Shown: positions 17,780 through 26,647, counted from the first letter of the stretch. The stretch: 44,627 nucleotides of DNA from an uncultured Granulosicoccaceae bacterium (GCA_937923745.1 CALDUO010000024.1:1-44627); one strand, 5' to 3'. Notes: generated by a model from the sequence alone, not told the origin. Made by a program: numbers and translations.

Positions 17780-18526
17780 GTGCAGTCGGTCGTATTTGCC
17801 CATGACGGGGCGTCTTATCAATTTGCACGCGAGAGTGCTGATGGCGCTGAAGTGCGACTTTTCTCCCACGCATACCTGGCACAGGAAAACCTGCTCCGGC
17901 AATCGATCACCGGCGGACGCACCGAGGCGTTCCGCTTTCAATGGCAAGACCATGACCTGCTGCTGAAACACTACCGTCGTGGTGGCTATGTGCGTCATTT
18001 CAGCAAAGACAAATATCTGTGGACCGGGCTGAACGGCACAAGAGCTTTTAAGGAATTCGCTTTATTACAGCGTTTGGCAGACGCAGGCCTGCCAGCACCA
18101 AAGCCGTTTGCGTGCCGGGTCGAAAAACACCGCTGGTGCTACCGTACCAGCCTGATCACTCACTGGGTAGACAATACAGCCTCGATGACAGAGCGCGTCG
18201 AAGACCACCCGTTACCGGATAGACTGTGGCCCGAGATTGGCCGGGTGATCAGAACGTTTCATGACCATCATGTCTGTCATGAAGATCTGAACGGCAGCAA
18301 TATCCTGATAGATGACAGCGACCGTGTTTACATCATTGATTTTGATAAAGCTGTCGTCAAAAAAAGCAGCGGTGACACCAAACAGGGTAAGGCGTGGCGT
18401 GACGCTAATTTAAAAAGGTTCGAGCGTTCGCTGGTGCGTTTGTCGGTGAAATCCAATGCGTTTTTTTTTACCCCTGACATTTGGTCCCTGTTCACAGAGG
18501 GATACCTTGGGGTGAATGCCGACTAG
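17780..18526 (+). CDS. kdkA: 3-deoxy-D-manno-octulosonic acid (Kdo) kinase
   Basis: 248 residues, a lipopolysaccharide kinase of the protein-kinase-like fold that phosphorylates the first Kdo residue of the LPS inner core. Landmarks are the LLKHYRRGGYVRHF segment (61-74), YLWTGLNGTRAFKEFALLQ (79-97), the catalytic loop HEDLNGSNIL (167-176) and IIDFDK (185-190). The start is a GTG at 17780; no strong ribosome site is seen. Its stop codon overlaps that of waaA, encoded on the other strand, by 4 bases. No heptosyltransferase gene is nearby, consistent with a reduced core. Confidence 0.88.
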   Translation: MQSVVFAHDGASYQFARESADGAEVRLFSHAYLAQENLLRQSITGGRTEAFRFQWQDHDLLLKHYRRGGYVRHFSKDKYLWTGLNGTRAFKEFALLQRLADAGLPAPKPFACRVEKHRWCYRTSLITHWVDNTASMTERVEDHPLPDRLWPEIGRVIRTFHDHHVCHEDLNGSNILIDDSDRVYIIDFDKAVVKKSSGDTKQGKAWRDANLKRFERSLVRLSVKSNAFFFTPDIWSLFTEGYLGVNAD

Positions 18527-20031
18527 CGATCAATGTACGGTGCGAGCAGCGTCAGGTAGTCAGGCAACACCTGTTGGTGCGGTTTTATCGTATCGGCGGC
18601 TCGCTTGCCCATCGCCTCAGTGGTGCCAGTGTTGTCATACTGATCAATCAGTGCCTCAATGACCTGTGCGGCATCGGCGCAGACGGTAATCGCATCATTG
18701 GCCTGTAACTTCGCTACTTCCTTGTCAAAGTTATGCAGGTGTGGGCCGGTAATGACCGAACGTTGCAAACAGGCCGGTTCCAGCATGTTGTGTCCTCCCA
18801 CCGCCGTCAGTGACCCACCGAGAAAAATAGCATTAGCGTGGAGATACCACAGGTCCATCTCGCCCAGTGTGTCTGCAATATAGATCGCGGTAGTGTCATC
18901 AACCGTGTCGTTGTGGCTCCGCAGAGCGATCTCTTTGGTTAATCGATATAGCTGTCGCTTCAGATCACCGGCCCGATCAGGATGCCGTGGTGCAATGACC
19001 AGTAATGGCGGGTTGTTTTGTTGTAACCAGCGCGTTGCCAGTTGGAGCTCTTCATCGTCATGCGTGGAGGCGAGCAGTACAAACCGATGCAAGTTTTTAA
19101 ACGGGTGCGGCAGCGATGCTATGTACTGATGGTCGGGTGGTGTAATCGCCTGTTTCAGGTTGCCGACCTGCTCGACAGTGGTTGCACCCAATTGTCGGTA
19201 CGCAGCCTCATCGCTTGGCTGCCGTGCAATGATTAATGCAAGCTGTGACACACAGTAGCGGTAGGCTTTTTTGAGCCAGCCAGTGGCGGCTTTGATCGTT
19301 TTTTCGGAAAGTCTCGCATTTATCAGTACCAAGGGTACTGACGATTGTTGATAGAGTACGGGCCATAACTCTGTCTCGACAATAAAGCCGCAACGAGGCT
19401 GCACGTGCCGGTAAAAACCGTTGACTGCAAAACGATAGTCCAACGGCAGATAATGGTGTCGGGTGCGAGGCAGGGTGGTATTGTTGATCATTGCTTTGCC
19501 CGTCGGCGTTGCCGTCGTGACCACAAAGTGGTCATCGGGATAACGGGCAATTAAGGCCTTCAGTAACGGCTTTACAGTATTGACTTCGCCAACCGATGCC
19601 GCGTGAATCCACACGGGCCCCCGTTCGTACGTGCCCTGAATTTGCCCACCATCAAAGCTCTTTTCAGGCACCTGTGCGAGTGTGTCAGGTGCCAGTGTGA
19701 CAGTTGCCTGTACGTCAGTTGCCTGTACGTCAGTTGCCAGTGCTCCAGTTATTTTTGATTGAGTTATTTGTGATTTGGGCGCCTGTGTTTTGAGTGGATA
19801 CTTGTCAGGGTTGTCGGTGCGTTCTGATCGATAAAAACCCAGGCGTTCGCGCAAGTAGACGAGACCACCGTCTTTGCGGGCACGCCAGCACAGATGACCC
19901 AGTACCAGTGGTGCTAAGAGAACTATTCCTGACCGGTAGAGGAGGCCGGGGCCGGACGGGCCTGTCTGAGGGTCGTTGATGTTGTTCGCCGATCGATGTG
20001 AGTCTGGTGGTGACCCGGTTGATTCAGGCAT
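18523..20031 (-). CDS. waaA: Kdo transferase (3-deoxy-D-manno-octulosonic-acid transferase) with linker insertion
   Basis: 502 residues, about 75 longer than typical WaaA. It transfers Kdo from CMP-Kdo to lipid A precursor at the inner membrane. The membrane-anchor region and RERLGFY (61-67) are at the N-terminus; WIHAASVGEV (141-150) carries the catalytic glutamate, and ETELWP, FLGGSL and GGHNMLEP are in the C-terminal GT-B half. Between about residues 70 and 136, where normal enzymes have a short loop, lies a low-complexity insert that includes the in-frame 15-bp repeat. The start codon lies within the last 8 bases of lpxL, suggesting translational coupling. Confidence 0.93.
   Translation of the reverse strand: MPESTGSPPDSHRSANNINDPQTGPSGPGLLYRSGIVLLAPLVLGHLCWRARKDGGLVYLRERLGFYRSERTDNPDKYPLKTQAPKSQITQSKITGALATDVQATDVQATVTLAPDTLAQVPEKSFDGGQIQGTYERGPVWIHAASVGEVNTVKPLLKALIARYPDDHFVVTTATPTGKAMINNTTLPRTRHHYLPLDYRFAVNGFYRHVQPRCGFIVETELWPVLYQQSSVPLVLINARLSEKTIKAATGWLKKAYRYCVSQLALIIARQPSDEAAYRQLGATTVEQVGNLKQAITPPDHQYIASLPHPFKNLHRFVLLASTHDDEELQLATRWLQQNNPPLLVIAPRHPDRAGDLKRQLYRLTKEIALRSHNDTVDDTTAIYIADTLGEMDLWYLHANAIFLGGSLTAVGGHNMLEPACLQRSVITGPHLHNFDKEVAKLQANDAITVCADAAQVIEALIDQYDNTGTTEAMGKRAADTIKPHQQVLPDYLTLLAPYIDR
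19699..19743 (-). repeat. 15-bp in-frame tandem repeat inside waaA
   Basis: Three 15-bp copies at 19699, 19714 and 19729, of the form GTCAGTTGCCTGTAC on the plus strand, encode repeated ATDVQ-like peptides at about residues 99-113. The length is a multiple of three, so the waaA frame is preserved. Confidence 0.9.
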
Positions 20032-21145
20032 ACGGATTATCGTACGTGGGGCCGGGGGGCTTAAAGCGTTTGTGTGCCCAAAAATATTGCTCAGGCTGCG
20101 TGCCTACCTGTTGCTCGAACAGGTTATTCATACGCTGAGTCACCGCGTCGGTATCGGATAAATCACCCGGATCCAGTGCTTCAAAAAACGTCAGTACCGA
20201 AGGTTGGCCGTTGGCGCCTCGCGTGGGAATAAACGGAATGATGGTCGCGCCGGTCAGTTTGGCGATGCGCGCGATGCCGTCAGTGGTGAGTGCCGGTACA
20301 CCAAAGTAGGTCGTCAGAATGCCGCCGCTGCTGCGAGCAACAAAAAGATCGGGTGAATACCAAACAATCTCATTGTTGCGAAGCCTGCGCACCATTTTGC
20401 GGATATTTTTGTTATCGATAGCTTCCTGCACATACCGTTCACGTTTGGCTTTGAGTTTATCGCCAAAGAGTGCGTTGTTGGGCGTGTCGGCAACGACTGA
20501 CAGCGGCATCTGACTGCCGACTACGGCGCCGAGAATGTCGAGCATCGTGAAATGGGCCTGCAAAATAAGAACACCTTTGCCCTGCGTTCTGGCCGCGGTG
20601 ATGTGTTCCAGTCCCTGGTAAGTAAATGTGGACTGATAAAATTCAAGCGGCCGGTACCATACCGATGCGAGTTCAGCGACTGAGCTGCCAACCTGCTTAA
20701 ACGATTCGTCCGCGAGTTGCTCTCGCGCTGCGTCAGTCAGGTGTGGGTAGGCAAGCTTCAGGTTAGTCAGTGCCACACGTCGGCGTGACGGGATTAATCG
20801 AGAGATGGCCAGTCCCAATGCTCTGCCGACTGTTACCTGGGTTTGAAACGGAAATCGCGACAAGCACCACAGGCCTGCAAATGCGAGCCACGTAGGCCAG
20901 TGTGTTGGTGTCCAGTAGCGGGGCTTGGTCGCAGATGCTGCCCGCTTCGACGGTGCGGACGATGCAATGTTGGACGCCGCCTGAGAGTGTGATGCCCCTT
21001 CAGTTGTCGACGAGGAGGCTGTCGACGAGGGAGTTGTCGGCGAGGGAGTTGTCGACGGTGAAGCTATCCGGCGTGATGCTGACGATGGCAGCGCCTGACG
21101 GTTTGTGCCAGCCGTGTCAGATTGTTGCCCGCGCTGCTCGCTCAT
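20024..21145 (-). CDS. lpxL: lipid A biosynthesis lauroyl/acyl acyltransferase (LpxL/HtrB family)
   Basis: 373 residues. It adds a secondary acyl chain to Kdo-lipid A at the inner membrane. The catalytic HX4D motif is HFTMLD (198-203) within GVLILQAHFTMLD, and the GLEHITAARTQGKG and PALTTDGIARIAKLTGA blocks are typical. The first 75 or so residues are Ser/Thr/Ala-rich low-complexity sequence, which includes the 15-bp repeat array, before WTPTHWPTWLAFAGLWCL starts the family-like part. The ATG at 21145 is preferred to a TTG two codons earlier, though its ribosome site is weak; a start further inside is possible. It overlaps waaA by 8 bases. Confidence 0.9.
   Translation of the reverse strand: MSEQRGQQSDTAGTNRQALPSSASRRIASPSTTPSPTTPSSTASSSTTEGASHSQAASNIASSAPSKRAASATKPRYWTPTHWPTWLAFAGLWCLSRFPFQTQVTVGRALGLAISRLIPSRRRVALTNLKLAYPHLTDAAREQLADESFKQVGSSVAELASVWYRPLEFYQSTFTYQGLEHITAARTQGKGVLILQAHFTMLDILGAVVGSQMPLSVVADTPNNALFGDKLKAKRERYVQEAIDNKNIRKMVRRLRNNEIVWYSPDLFVARSSGGILTTYFGVPALTTDGIARIAKLTGATIIPFIPTRGANGQPSVLTFFEALDPGDLSDTDAVTQRMNNLFEQQVGTQPEQYFWAHKRFKPPGPTYDNPYA
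21003..21062 (-). repeat. 15-bp in-frame tandem repeat inside lpxL
   Basis: Four 15-bp units at 21003, 21018, 21033 and 21048, of the form GTTGTCGACGAGGGA on the plus strand, encode a Ser/Thr/Pro-rich repeat at about residues 28-48 of LpxL. The frame is preserved. Confidence 0.92.
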
Positions 21146-21257
21146 GCACAATCAGCTGCGGCCGGGTAACGTCGACCAACGCTGCTGATTCGAACCACAA
21201 CGGCGAGCGTGGCCTGTATGACGTCCAGTATGACAGCCTGCGTTGAGTACACTGCGG

Positions 21258-22613
21258 TCAACTCTCCTGCTCGACCAGCCACTGATCGATTTCGGTTAGA
21301 TCATCCTCGGTCAGGATGCCGGCCACTTGCTTGAGCTGCAGAGTGCTGAGTATGTAGTCGTATCGAGCGGCTGCAAAGTCTGATTGTGCACTGAAAGTGT
21401 CACGTAAAGATCTCAGTACCTCCAGTGATGTCAGCAGGCCCTCGGCAAAGCCTGCCTCTTGTGCTTCAAGTGATTTTTGGGTGGATTCGAGCGCCTGTTG
21501 TAAGGCATTCACGCGACTAATGCTCGCAAGCACGTTTCGATAGGCATTTCGCGCCTGTTGTACGGTTGCCCGTCGCTGTGCAACAAGGCGTTCGTTACTG
21601 GCGAGGCTGGCAGCGCGCGCCTGTGCGACCAGCGCGTTGGTCCTGCCACCCGTTAATAACGGGAAAGACAGTTCGAGCCCGATCTCGGCACGATCCACAT
21701 CGGGTCTGCCCCGTTGCTCGGTTTCACTGGTGGATGCCGAACCGACCAGATCGAGGGTGGGCATGCGCAAGGCGCGATTGACGGACACTTCCTGTTTGGC
21801 GTTTTCGGCAGCTAATTTGGCGACAACCAGCGGTATATTCTGTTCTTCTGATATTTTGACCCACGCTTTGATATCTGCTGGGTCTGGTGAGACCAGCGGC
21901 ATATCAAAGCGTAGTTCGGCCAGTAATTTGGGGTCTGCACCGCTGACCACAATCAGCGCTTCTTCAGCAGCAGACAACTGGTTAACCGCGGCAATTTCCG
22001 CCGCCGTTGCAAGGTCAAATTGTGCTTGAGCGTTTTTGACGTCAGTCACCGGCACAAGACCGACATCAAATCGTCGCTCATTCTGCTCTTTCTGGCGTCC
22101 GATGGCATCGAGTTCGGATCGTCGGAAAGCCACCACAGCCTGCGCGCGCAGCACATCAAAGTAAGCCGTGGCCACTCGTAACATGAGTGATTGCCGTTGG
22201 GATTCGAGCTGTGCTTCTGCTTGTGTGACTGCCAGTCGTGACTGGTCAACGGCAATTGATTGTGCCGAATTGAACAGTGTTTGGCGAAGATTAAGCGATA
22301 ACGCCTGACTAAAGAAACTGCCATCGCCGTCATCATTGACATCACCAATCGAGGCCGTTGCGCCAAGCCCGGCCTGCAGACGATTTGCAGATTTGGCAAT
22401 GCGCACACTGCTGCGGATGGCCTCGAAATCGAACTCGGCAGCCTTGAGATCAGCGTCGTAGGTTTTGGCGAGATTGTAGACATCGAGCAATCCGTCTGCC
22501 CGGGCCTGCATGGTGCCCAGAGACAGCGCAACAGCGATGACCGTTGCCGCGGCTTTGGCCACAATCGGCGCCGCGTTGGAGCGCATGAGCATGGATAGAC
22601 TAACTGCTGACAT
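21258..22613 (-). CDS. tolC: TolC-family outer membrane efflux channel
   Basis: 451 residues. A signal peptide is visible (hydrophobic core about residues 18-33, cleavage expected after ARA at 39), followed by two repeated coiled-coil/beta-barrel halves. Family landmarks are LLDVYNLAKTYDADLKAAE (42-60), LRVATAYFDVLRAQ and ETEQRGRPDVDRAEIGLELSFPLLTGGR. TolC forms the trimeric outer-membrane exit duct for tripartite efflux pumps and type I secretion. The ATG at 22613 is supported by AGGAG seven bases upstream; a GTG at 22670 in frame would add a non-signal-like tail. Confidence 0.92.
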   Translation of the reverse strand: MSAVSLSMLMRSNAAPIVAKAAATVIAVALSLGTMQARADGLLDVYNLAKTYDADLKAAEFDFEAIRSSVRIAKSANRLQAGLGATASIGDVNDDGDGSFFSQALSLNLRQTLFNSAQSIAVDQSRLAVTQAEAQLESQRQSLMLRVATAYFDVLRAQAVVAFRRSELDAIGRQKEQNERRFDVGLVPVTDVKNAQAQFDLATAAEIAAVNQLSAAEEALIVVSGADPKLLAELRFDMPLVSPDPADIKAWVKISEEQNIPLVVAKLAAENAKQEVSVNRALRMPTLDLVGSASTSETEQRGRPDVDRAEIGLELSFPLLTGGRTNALVAQARAASLASNERLVAQRRATVQQARNAYRNVLASISRVNALQQALESTQKSLEAQEAGFAEGLLTSLEVLRSLRDTFSAQSDFAAARYDYILSTLQLKQVAGILTEDDLTEIDQWLVEQES

Positions 22614-22986
22614 TCTTATTCTCCTGACATCCGTAATAAGCCGCCGGGTATTGCATTGATCGGGTATCACGTAAGGTTATTCACCAGAGGTTTATCGCCA
22701 GAGGTTCATAGCACACCCCTTCACAACTCTGGGAAGGCCGCTTTTCCTGTGTTCTCGGATACTCAGCAAGTCCCGTGCTGGCCTGTCAGTGAAGTGCGAG
22801 GCAAAAGCTGGCACTACATCTGGTTTTGAGCCTGAATTTTGCCGGGTGCCCGTTAACACATCGACAAGATGCTTACGCAAACCGCAACAGCTTGGTTGAG
22901 GTTCTAAACCGCCTGAGCCCTGATGGGCCCGAAAGTCTGTCCTGTCGGCAGATTCTCGGTGGCCAGCGTGGCGCGACTCGGGACTG
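22614..22986. other. intergenic gap with a 14-bp duplicate
   Basis: Between the pcm-like stop and the tolC start. CACCAGAGGTTTAT (22682-22695) is followed directly by CGCCAGAGGTTCAT (22696-22709), a 14-bp duplicate with 12 matches. No RNA gene or intrinsic terminator was recognised. Overlapping open frames in both directions lack domains. Confidence 0.6.
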
Positions 22987-23652
22987 TCAGAACGAGAATG
23001 TTTGCGCCACGGTGTCGAAATTCTGTAATGGGGGCAGGGAGGTCTCAAACAGGCTTTCTTTGATCCATTCGGACTCGCTGGCCCGGACAATCAGTTGCGC
23101 TTCCATGGTGGGAGACTTTTCGCTGCCAATGACGACAAACATACGGCCATGACCGGGTGTCAGTTTCTCTCGGTAGAAGTCAGGTACGATTTCAACGGAA
23201 CCTGTCAGCACAATCGCGTCGTAGTGATCAGCTGCATCCCACGCGGCAGCGGCATCCTGGACTTTGGTCGTCACATTAGTATAGCCAAGCCGCGCCAGCC
23301 TTTCGGTGGCAGACTGCGAGAGTGCTTCGTTGATTTCGATGGAGGTCACCTGTTTGCCAAGACTGGCAAGGCATGCCGCGAGGTAACCGCTGCCAGTGCC
23401 TATCTCCAGGACAGATTCATCTGCTTCGACCATCAGTGCCTGCAGAATCCGGCCATCGATGTTGGGTTTGAGCAGCGACTGACCATGCCCTATCGGTAAT
23501 TGGTAGTCAGAAAATGCAATGCCGCGGTGTTCGGGTTGCACGAACTCGCCACGCGGAACAGAACCCAGCACGTTGAGTATCCGTTGGTCAAGCACATCCC
23601 AAGGACGGATTTGCTGTTCGACCATGTTCTCGTGGGCGTGTTCTGGCAGCAT
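22987..23652 (-). CDS. protein-L-isoaspartate O-methyltransferase-like protein
   Basis: 222 residues of the PCMT superfamily, which methylates isoaspartyl residues for protein repair. Landmarks are ENMVEQQIRPWDVLD (8-22), VPRGEFV (32-38), DYQLPIGHGQS (49-59) and the SAM-binding VLEIGTGSGYLAA (81-93). The segment following GHGQ reads LLKPNIDGRI instead of the usual ISQPYxVA, so this is the divergent paralogue type often found near tolC rather than canonical Pcm; repair activity is not assured. The ATG at 23652 has GGAG six bases upstream. A long upstream open extension to 23820 is rejected. Confidence 0.85.
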   Translation of the reverse strand: MLPEHAHENMVEQQIRPWDVLDQRILNVLGSVPRGEFVQPEHRGIAFSDYQLPIGHGQSLLKPNIDGRILQALMVEADESVLEIGTGSGYLAACLASLGKQVTSIEINEALSQSATERLARLGYTNVTTKVQDAAAAWDAADHYDAIVLTGSVEIVPDFYREKLTPGHGRMFVVIGSEKSPTMEAQLIVRASESEWIKESLFETSLPPLQNFDTVAQTFSF

Positions 23653-23820
23653 GATGGCTCCGGTGTGTAACGTGGTTGAGAGAGTAAAATCGGCGTTTTT
23701 CGCCAAGTGCGTATGGTAGCAGGCATTGGGCATGCCATGAAGTATCCGGGTTCCCAAACAGGCCTGATTTGGGCACAAGTATTTGTCAGTGCAGCAGCGT
23801 GGCGGCAAGCTTGCGCCCAT

Positions 23821-23849
23821 AAAAAAGGGCCAGTCTGAGTGACTGGCCC
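23821..23849 (-). terminator. intrinsic terminator, minus strand
   Basis: Arms GGGCCAGTC and GACTGGCCC form a 9-bp stem with a 5-base loop; on the minus strand the stem is followed directly by six T (plus-strand AAAAAA at 23821-23826). It lies about 190 bases past the cold-shock gene stop codon, so it most probably ends that transcript before the pcm-like gene. Confidence 0.88.
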
Positions 23850-23930
23850 GCTATATTCTTCAGACGCATGCTCTGGTTTTGGTTACGCGTGTATTACACA
23901 GCGAACCACTGTCGGCCACTACCCGTTCTA

Positions 23931-23966
23931 TTTAAACGAAACGTTGAGTTTAAACGAAACGTTGAG
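23931..23966 (-). repeat. 18-bp tandem repeat, two exact copies
   Basis: TTTAAACGAAACGTTGAG is repeated without change at 23931 and 23949. It lies between the cold-shock stop codon and its terminator, so it is probably in the transcript's 3' untranslated region. Confidence 0.92.
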
Positions 23967-24035
23967 TGCGACCAAGACAGCGAGCACCGAGCGCTAAAGC
24001 GCCAAGTGCGCAAAAACCAGTCAGATTAAAAGCTG

Positions 24036-24239
24036 TTAAGCCGGAGAAACCTGAGTAGCTTGCGGACCCTTCGGGCCTTGTTCAACTTCAAACGTGACTT
24101 TCTGGCCTTCGTTCAGGGTTTTGAACCCGTCAGCCTGAATTGCGGAGAAGTGTACGAATACGTCGTCGCCGCCATCATCCTGCGAAAGGAAACCGAAGCC
24201 TTTCGACTCGTTGAACCATTTAACCGTACCTGTTGCCAT
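24036..24239 (-). CDS. CspA-family cold-shock protein
   Basis: 67 residues, a single cold-shock domain. RNP1 reads KGFGFL (13-18) and RNP2 VFVHF (27-31), so it is a single-stranded nucleic-acid-binding RNA chaperone. The start ATG at 24239 has GAGG about ten bases upstream. A long AT-rich leader upstream and the terminator at 23821-23849 suggest a monocistronic transcript. Which paralogue (cold-induced or constitutive) cannot be told from sequence. Confidence 0.95.
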   Translation of the reverse strand: MATGTVKWFNESKGFGFLSQDDGGDDVFVHFSAIQADGFKTLNEGQKVTFEVEQGPKGPQATQVSPA

Positions 24240-24664
24240 AACTTTTTTGCCTCAAAAAATAAAGATGTTCCGCAAACCCGATAGCCTGATGCGGACCCTT
24301 TCCCGATTAAGAAAACCACTGAACGGCTGTTTGCTTCTGGATTTTTCGGTGAAGAAAGACCTGGAATAACGTTTTGCTGATCTGGTTGGGGATCGACGAG
24401 ACGTAGTGCTGCAACAGCCAAGATGATTTCGAAACCGCTTTAAAGATTAAAGCCGTTGGGGATTGGTTCCGGATGAACTGTAAAAAAGGAGTGATATTAC
24501 TGACACCGCTTCGAGTTTGCACGGACAGTGTACTCAATTAATTCAGAGATTACTAATAATCTTAGGTTTTTTTTAAAAAGTTTACGGAAAAAGACAGTAT
24601 TAGCTGCTACCGGGGGTGGTTATTGGGTCTCTGAGAGGTGTTTCGTGACGGTATGTCACGTAAT
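24240..24664 (-). promoter_or_regulatory. long leader/promoter region of the cold-shock gene
   Basis: A 425-base stretch between rhlB and the cold-shock start with no gene. The part at about 24535-24600 is very AT-rich (with an eight-T run near 24557) and is the likeliest promoter area, which would leave a 5' untranslated leader of around 300 bases, as in cspA-type genes whose leaders act as RNA thermosensors. I could not identify definite -35/-10 boxes or a cold box. A 6-bp stem at 24644-24660 lacks a T-run. Confidence 0.4.
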
Positions 24665-26077
24665 TTAGCTGTCTGAGTGGTCTTTTTTGGCACCATCGGA
24701 CGACGGTTTACCCGATGATTCACCGCTTTTTTGTCCATTCTCGCTGCGTCCTCTGCGGTTTTGCCCGCTTCTTCCCTTGTTACCGCTTTGGTTGCTGCTC
24801 TGCTTGCGTCCGCCAGGGCTTCTTCCTCCCTGTTTGCGACCACTTTGATTTCGGCTGTTTTGGGACTGCGCCTCGCGTTTTTCGATTTTAGCCGGGGGAT
24901 CGAGTTCTGGCAGTATATCGTTGGTAATCGGTGCGACCGGGATGCTTTGTCCAATGTACTCCTGGATATCGGGGAGTGAAAATGAATATTTTTCGCAGGC
25001 AAAACTCAGTGCTTCACCGGTGGTTCCGGCTCTCGCTGTACGCCCGATGCGGTGCACGTAGTCTTCTGCCTGTTGTGGCAGATCGAAATTAAACACATGA
25101 GTCACATCGTTGATGTGCAGGCCCCTTGCCGCAACATCGGTCGCAATCAGTACCGGTAACTTGCCTGCGGTGAAGTCGGCGAGAATACGCTGCCTGCGTT
25201 TTTGTCTGACATCGCCGGACAGCGTGCCGCACTGGATACCATTGCCCAGCAAATAACCCTCAACGGTTTCTGATGCCCGTTTGGTATTCACAAAAACGAT
25301 GGTTCGGGATGGGGTGAGTTTTCGGATCAGGCCAACGAGGAGACTCACCTTTTCGTCGGTTGCCGGTTGAAACAGAAACTGCTCGACACCCTCGGCGGTG
25401 TCGCCCGTTTGTGATGCTTCGATAGCTCGCGGGCTGTTCATGTGTTCGTAGGCGAGCTCCATCACGCGGTTGGAGAGCGTCGCTGAAAAGAGCATGCTGG
25501 TGCGGTTGTCGGGCGAGGGCATACGTCTTAGCAGGAAACGAATGTCAGCGATAAAACCCAGGTCGAACATGCGATCGGCTTCATCGAGCACAACAATTTC
25601 CAGCGCCTTGAGATCAAAGGCTTTTTTCTTGAAATAGTCGATTAATCGCCCCGGTGTACCAATAAGGACGTCAACACCTGCCTCTACGGCTAACCGTTGT
25701 TTTTCGTAGTCTGCGCCGCCATATACCACGCGGAATTTAAAGTCAGTGTGCTGGCCGAGCTGTTCGGCGTCATTAAATATTTGGATAGCCAGCTCTCGTG
25801 TCGGTGCAATAACCAACATGCGAGGTTGATTTTTTTGCCGGGTAACCGCACCCTCTTTCTGCAACAGCAGGGTCATTGAACCGAGCAAAAATGCTGCCGT
25901 CTTCCCGGTGCCTGTCTGTGCTTGGGCGGCAACATCATGACCCTCAATGATGGTGGGCAGTGTCAGAGCCTGAATGTCGGTGCAATGCGAGAAGCCTGCA
26001 TCATCAGTGGCTTGGACGAGCACATCGGGTAAGCCGAGTTCGCTGAACCTTAGTGGGGCTGGAGAGTCAGAAGTCAT
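24665..26077 (-). CDS. rhlB: DEAD-box ATP-dependent RNA helicase RhlB
   Basis: 470 residues. Q-motif (FSELGLP ... HCTDIQ, to residue 36), Walker A AQTGTGKT (53-60), PTRELA (92-97), TPGR (141-144), DEAD (165-168), SAT (198-200), and the C-terminal ATDVAARGLHI and HRIGRTARAG motifs are all present. Residues about 400-470 form a Ser/Gly/Arg/Lys/Gln-rich tail, typical of an RNA-binding extension. RhlB unwinds RNA for the degradosome. Assignment to RhlB rather than RhlE rests on location, divergent from trxA and rho as in enteric bacteria, plus the sequence style of the core. The ATG at 26077 begins MTSDSPAPLRFSELGLP. Confidence 0.9.
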   Translation of the reverse strand: MTSDSPAPLRFSELGLPDVLVQATDDAGFSHCTDIQALTLPTIIEGHDVAAQAQTGTGKTAAFLLGSMTLLLQKEGAVTRQKNQPRMLVIAPTRELAIQIFNDAEQLGQHTDFKFRVVYGGADYEKQRLAVEAGVDVLIGTPGRLIDYFKKKAFDLKALEIVVLDEADRMFDLGFIADIRFLLRRMPSPDNRTSMLFSATLSNRVMELAYEHMNSPRAIEASQTGDTAEGVEQFLFQPATDEKVSLLVGLIRKLTPSRTIVFVNTKRASETVEGYLLGNGIQCGTLSGDVRQKRRQRILADFTAGKLPVLIATDVAARGLHINDVTHVFNFDLPQQAEDYVHRIGRTARAGTTGEALSFACEKYSFSLPDIQEYIGQSIPVAPITNDILPELDPPAKIEKREAQSQNSRNQSGRKQGGRSPGGRKQSSNQSGNKGRSGQNRRGRSENGQKSGESSGKPSSDGAKKDHSDS

Positions 26078-26320
26078 AGGTGTCGTTGTGAGAAGCCCGT
26101 GAGCCGGTGTTGACGGGTCACTGTATATGAGTCAGTAAGACAGAAGTAAAACACTAGTAAAACACTGCGCATTTTTGCAGCAGAGCCTGATGAATTTTGC
26201 AGCAGCGTTTGCTGAATGCAGAAGAAAACAGCGAATGCGAGGTACAATAGACAGTCATTCGCCCAAACAGTAACATTTTTTGAGCCAATCCACAGAACTG
26301 AAAAGGAGCCACAATAACCC

Positions 26321-26647
26321 ATGACCACCGAAATCATAGACGTCACCGACGCAAACTTTGAAGCAGAAGTCCTCCAATCCGATGTGCCAGTACTGGTTGA
26401 TTTCTGGGCAGAGTGGTGTGGTCCGTGTAAGGCATTTGCGCCTGTACTTGACGACGTTGCCGGTGAATACACGGGCAAGGTCAAAGTGGCCAAGATGAAC
26501 GTTGATGAAAACGGCGAAAACCCGGCGAAATACGCCATTCGCAGCATTCCCACGCTCATGCTGTTCAAGGGTGGCTCGGTTGAAGATTCTCGCATGGGTG
26601 CGCTGTCACGCAGCCAGCTCAAGGAATTTATCGACGCCAACGTCTAA
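26321..26647 (+). CDS. trxA: thioredoxin 1
   Basis: 108 residues, cytoplasmic disulfide reductase. The active site WCGPCK has cysteines at 33 and 36, with the preceding PVLVDFWAEW and the cis-proline segment RSIPTLMLFKGG intact. AGGAG lies about 12 bases before the ATG, and a TACAAT at 26243-26248 is a possible -10 box. It is divergent from rhlB, matching the conserved rhlB/trxA/rho order. No hairpin with T-run follows; a 5-bp stem just after the stop is too weak to call. Confidence 0.97.
   Translation: MTTEIIDVTDANFEAEVLQSDVPVLVDFWAEWCGPCKAFAPVLDDVAGEYTGKVKVAKMNVDENGENPAKYAIRSIPTLMLFKGGSVEDSRMGALSRSQLKEFIDANV

Noticed and set aside
22692..23090. 132-codon minus-strand open frame overlapping the methyltransferase-like gene
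   Set aside because: Overlaps a recognised gene in another frame and has no domain.
23653..23820. 56-residue extension of the pcm-like protein
   Set aside because: Not conserved and directly abuts the minus-strand terminator; the ATG at 23652 has GGAG upstream.
24644..24660. Six-bp hairpin after the rhlB stop as a terminator
   Set aside because: No T-run follows on the minus strand.
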